A stretch of DNA of 64,000 bases from Rhizobium sp. P32RR-XVIII (lineage in GTDB: Bacteria; Pseudomonadota; Alphaproteobacteria; Rhizobiales; Rhizobiaceae): positions 1 to 64,000 of the forward strand of contig NZ_JABAIH010000015.1 in assembly GCF_012641395.1 (NCBI RefSeq), in the 5' to 3' direction. Within the stretch, counting starts at the first letter, position 1. Every line of letters begins with the position of its first letter. This document shows positions 61,845 through 64,000 of the stretch, in pieces. The notes below the pieces were generated by a model. It did no database searches. It was given only the letters and a program-made list of their open reading frames with translations, and was not told where the DNA came from. The position numbers were made by a program, and so were the translations under genes.

Positions 61845-62744
61845 ATGTCCAAAATCGGTGTTCATTCCTTCGTCTGGAGCGCCGGCTCGTCGAAGAACGA
61901 GCTGGAAAAGGCTCTCGCAAGATCGCACGAACTCGGCTTCAAGCTGATCGAATTTTCCTATCTCGATCCGAAGCAAGTGGATGTGAAGTGGCTTGCGGCG
62001 CACCTCCAGGAGCTCGGCCTCGATGTCGCCGTCAGCATGGGTCTCCCCTCCGAAGGTGATATTTCCAGCGATGATCCGGCCGTCGTTTCAAATGGTCGGG
62101 ACATCCTTGAGCGCGCCGTGGCGCTCGTACGCGACCTCGGCGGCACGAAGCTCGCTGGCATTCTGAGCTCGGCGCACGGCAAACAGGAACATGCGCTGAC
62201 CAGAAAGGGTTGGGAGACCAGCGTTTCCGCGCTATCGAAAGTCGCCGACCAGGCAAAGGCCGCCGGCGTCACCCTCAATCTCGAAGTCGTCAACCGGTTC
62301 GAGAGCAACATGCTCAACACCGTCGCACAGGGCATGGCCTATATCAAGGACACCGGCGCCTCAAACGTCTTCCTGCATCTCGATACCTTCCACATGAACA
62401 TCGAGGAAGCTGATGTGGGCCTGGCGATCCGCCATGCAGCCGACAAGATCGGCTACGTGCATATCGGCGAAAGCCATCGCGGATACCTCGGTACGGGCAA
62501 TATCGATTTCGCCGCCATTTTCGATGCGCTGGTCGCTATCGGCTGGAACGATTACGTGACGTTCGAATCCTTTTCGACAGCCATCGTCGACAAGGATCTT
62601 TCCCTGAAGACAGCGATCTGGCGCAATCTCTGGGATGACAACGTGGCGCTAGCCAAGCATGCGCGCCAGTTCATCGAGCTTGGGCTGGAGACCGCCGGAC
62701 GCAAGGCCGAGCTCGTTCGCCAGGCCCACGTCCATGGACCATAA
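61845..62744 (+). CDS. Sugar phosphate isomerase/epimerase (TIM barrel)
   Basis: A 299-residue xylose-isomerase-like TIM-barrel protein. The metal and substrate ligands probably lie in LNLEVVNRFESNML (Glu), FLHLDTFHMNIEE (Asp, His), YVHIGESHRGYLGTGNIDF and VTFESFS (last Glu), the pattern of D-tagatose/D-psicose 3-epimerases and IolE/IolI relatives. It presumably epimerises the imported sugar before phosphorylation. Start 61845 has GGAAAG upstream; ATG 61821 is an alternative. It is the last gene of the operon. Confidence 0.9.
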   Translation: MSKIGVHSFVWSAGSSKNELEKALARSHELGFKLIEFSYLDPKQVDVKWLAAHLQELGLDVAVSMGLPSEGDISSDDPAVVSNGRDILERAVALVRDLGGTKLAGILSSAHGKQEHALTRKGWETSVSALSKVADQAKAAGVTLNLEVVNRFESNMLNTVAQGMAYIKDTGASNVFLHLDTFHMNIEEADVGLAIRHAADKIGYVHIGESHRGYLGTGNIDFAAIFDALVAIGWNDYVTFESFSTAIVDKDLSLKTAIWRNLWDDNVALAKHARQFIELGLETAGRKAELVRQAHVHGP

Positions 62745-62854
62745 GCGACGTCCAATCCTTGCCGCCCAAGTGGAAGTCGACCGGGTTGCAGACGATCAAT
62801 CGTCTCCGCAGACAGCCGATCAGTCTCCTCCCGGTCCTCACAAAGTGTTTCCGA

Positions 62855-63170
62855 TTGTTGCTAGGAAAGAACTTCGCATAACGGACGATCGAGACGGGCA
62901 TTATGGGCGATAACGAGATCGGCGGGATCGACCATGGCATGCAGAAGTACAGAGTCAACCAACCAGCCGGCGACCAGTCCCCCGGTGATGCCGGTCAAGC
63001 GCGTAAGGTCAGCGGTATCGGAGTGCTCGGTTGGCGCAGCCCACCATAGACGCCGGTAACGCCACCGATTTCACCCGTTTCGCTGAATGTGAAGCTGACG
63101 GCGCCGAACTCGACGATCTCATCCCTTATGGCTGATACCGATGGTTCCGTGTCGATGATCGCGCCCGTTA
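62855..63170 (-). pseudogene. DEDD 3'-5' exonuclease remnant
   Basis: On the minus strand AIIDTEPSV and RDEIVEFGAVSFTFSE appear in one frame (exonuclease motif I, DTE), then LTGITGGLVAG and ADLVIAHNARLDRPLCE (motif II, HNAxxDRPFCE) in another, followed by a stop. The third motif is absent. A frameshift and truncation mark a dead DnaQ-like exonuclease. The remainder of 62745-63281 holds no convincing gene. Confidence 0.65.
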
Positions 63171-63281
63171 AAGCAAAACCCGCTCGTGCGCCCTGTGCTT
63201 GTGGGCAACCTTTCCTATATGGACGTCACGATCAACGACCGCCGCCGCGGCGGCAAAAAAAGAGGCCAATGAGGGTAGCTC

Positions 63282-63695
63282 ATGGATGAAGCGTGGACAG
63301 TCAGCCGTGGACCGATTGCCGCGACCGATTTCGATGTGCGAAAGGCCGAAGCGATCAACGCCATGCTAGTTCGCCCGGCGGGCGTTCTGCCGATGAAGGC
63401 GGGGGAGCCGATCCGCCCGTTCGCCCTTGGTCTGTTCAACGAACTGCGCGCGCTACTCAAACCCGGCTATGGCGTGACCTCTCTGCGCCGCGCCACCGCC
63501 TTCTATGTCTATTCGAAACGCTATTATTTCGCGAGCGCCCAGCCAGACTCGATGCGCCATGACATCGACGGAAGGGCGGTCGAGCCGCTCAGCCCCGCGG
63601 ACCGGCTTGCAGCGCAAAGAAGTTTTTTCAAATTGAAGCAGAACTATGCCGACGACATGGAAGGTGCCGCGACGCCAGACGGACAGTCGGACTGA
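63282..63695 (+). CDS. ProQ/FinO-domain RNA-binding protein
   Basis: A 137-residue protein whose residues about 45-112 (IRPFALGLFNELRALLKPGYGVTSLRRATAFYVYSKRYYFASAQ, DIDGRAVEPLSPADRLAA in the sequence) follow the ProQ/FinO fold: an N-terminal helix, a central basic surface and the Y-S-x-R-Y-Y segment. Such proteins bind structured RNAs and, in F-like plasmids, FinO inhibits transfer through an antisense RNA. The substrate here is unknown. GAGGGTAG precedes the ATG. Confidence 0.8.
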   Translation: MDEAWTVSRGPIAATDFDVRKAEAINAMLVRPAGVLPMKAGEPIRPFALGLFNELRALLKPGYGVTSLRRATAFYVYSKRYYFASAQPDSMRHDIDGRAVEPLSPADRLAAQRSFFKLKQNYADDMEGAATPDGQSD

Positions 63696-63912
63696 TCGCT
63701 CCGCGACCGCCAATTCGTGCCTTTTGCACCGAAGGGCGCAGATGCCGGCAACTGGGGCCGCCCGGCCGCTGTCTGGCTCTCCCTTGCCCGCTTCGGCACT
63801 CGACGCGGGAGCGCCGAACGAAACCCCACAGACGGCTGACAGATCGGCTCTGCCCAGTGTAGAAGACGGGTGAATCGGTCTAAGACCGCGAGGCGCATGG
63901 GACGAAACCCTC
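63696..63912. other. Intergenic region
   Basis: 217 bases without a gene. The short frames present have no ribosome site. It presumably contains the promoter of the gene that starts at 63913. Confidence 0.35.
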
Positions 63913-64000
63913 ATGACTGCTGTTTCCGAACTGAAACGGGATAGCTATTATTGGGCAAGGCGCCGCGGTGAAAGCGCATGGGAGATCGTCCAGATATCGA
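63913..64000 (+). CDS. Start of a small plasmid protein, cut by the window end
   Basis: ATG 63913 opens a frame (MTAVSELKRDSYYWARRRGE start, then SAWEIVQIS) that runs off the window. The aromatic and basic start SYYWARRRGESAWEIVQI is the style of small conserved plasmid proteins in rhizobia. Function unknown. Confidence 0.6.
   Translation, partial: MTAVSELKRDSYYWARRRGESAWEIVQIS

Noticed and set aside
1..64000. CRISPR arrays, tRNA or rRNA genes, repABC origin
   Set aside because: Scanning for spaced direct repeats, tRNA-like cloverleafs and RepA/RepB/RepC motifs gave nothing convincing.

Overview
The window looks like part of a large conjugative or accessory plasmid (or integrated plasmid-derived region) of a Rhizobiales bacterium, most likely Rhizobium or a close relative. 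The GC-rich DNA, a complete VirB/VirD4 conjugation set, a row of small plasmid-backbone families typical of rhizobia (DUF1173, DUF736, ArdC, DUF7007, DUF1419, toprim), and ABC sugar-uptake clusters all point that way. The assignment rests on recognised protein families, not on a database search.

Layout. (1) 1-1.7 kb: an IS1111-group (IS110 family) insertion sequence with 15-bp inverted repeats, abutting what looks like the 3' non-coding end of a second such element. (2) 2.07-11.3 kb: a seven-gene operon of two tandem exported DUF3604 proteins, an exported protein of unknown function, a membrane-anchored parvulin-like isomerase and three HupE/UreJ-type membrane proteins. Its function is unknown. 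(3) 11.65-13.36 kb: three consecutive secreted thermonuclease-fold proteins on the minus strand, divergent from (4) 13.5-26.3 kb: virB1-virB11 and virD4, with a second lytic transglycosylase between virB4 and virB5. (5) 26.5-31.0 kb: DNA-processing genes, namely a small membrane protein, a VirD2-type relaxase and a MobC-like protein on the minus strand, an oriT with a P-type nic site (TATCCTG/CC), then virC1-like and virC2-like genes on the plus strand. One 16-bp palindromic motif recurs in the virB promoter and at both oriT-flanking promoters, suggesting one regulator for the whole transfer system.

(6) 31.1-40.2 kb: plasmid backbone, with DUF1173, a WGR protein, HU, DUF736, a Phd/PemK-like toxin-antitoxin pair with a perfect 16-bp palindrome upstream, ArdC antirestriction, DUF7007, DUF1419 and a DUF3991/toprim protein, several with long structured leaders. 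(7) 40.6-43.0 kb: a scar of nested mobile DNA, in which a decayed alpha/beta hydrolase meets an IS6-family transposase that is itself split by a frameshifted IS1111-type element. (8) 43.3-51.6 kb: an ArsR-like regulator, a GH51 alpha-L-arabinofuranosidase and a complete oligopeptide-type ABC importer, probably for arabino-oligosaccharides. (9) 52.7-62.7 kb: a second carbohydrate locus with a class II aldolase, an FGGY kinase and a HAD hydrolase divergent from a DeoR regulator, a second kinase, a ribose-type ABC importer and a TIM-barrel epimerase. (10) 62.7-64 kb: an exonuclease pseudogene, a ProQ/FinO-like RNA-binding protein and the first codons of another gene.

Together the genes describe a self-transmissible replicon carrying two sugar-acquisition modules and one uncharacterised exported DUF3604/HupE module. 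No replication or partition (repABC) genes, tRNA, rRNA or CRISPR array were seen.
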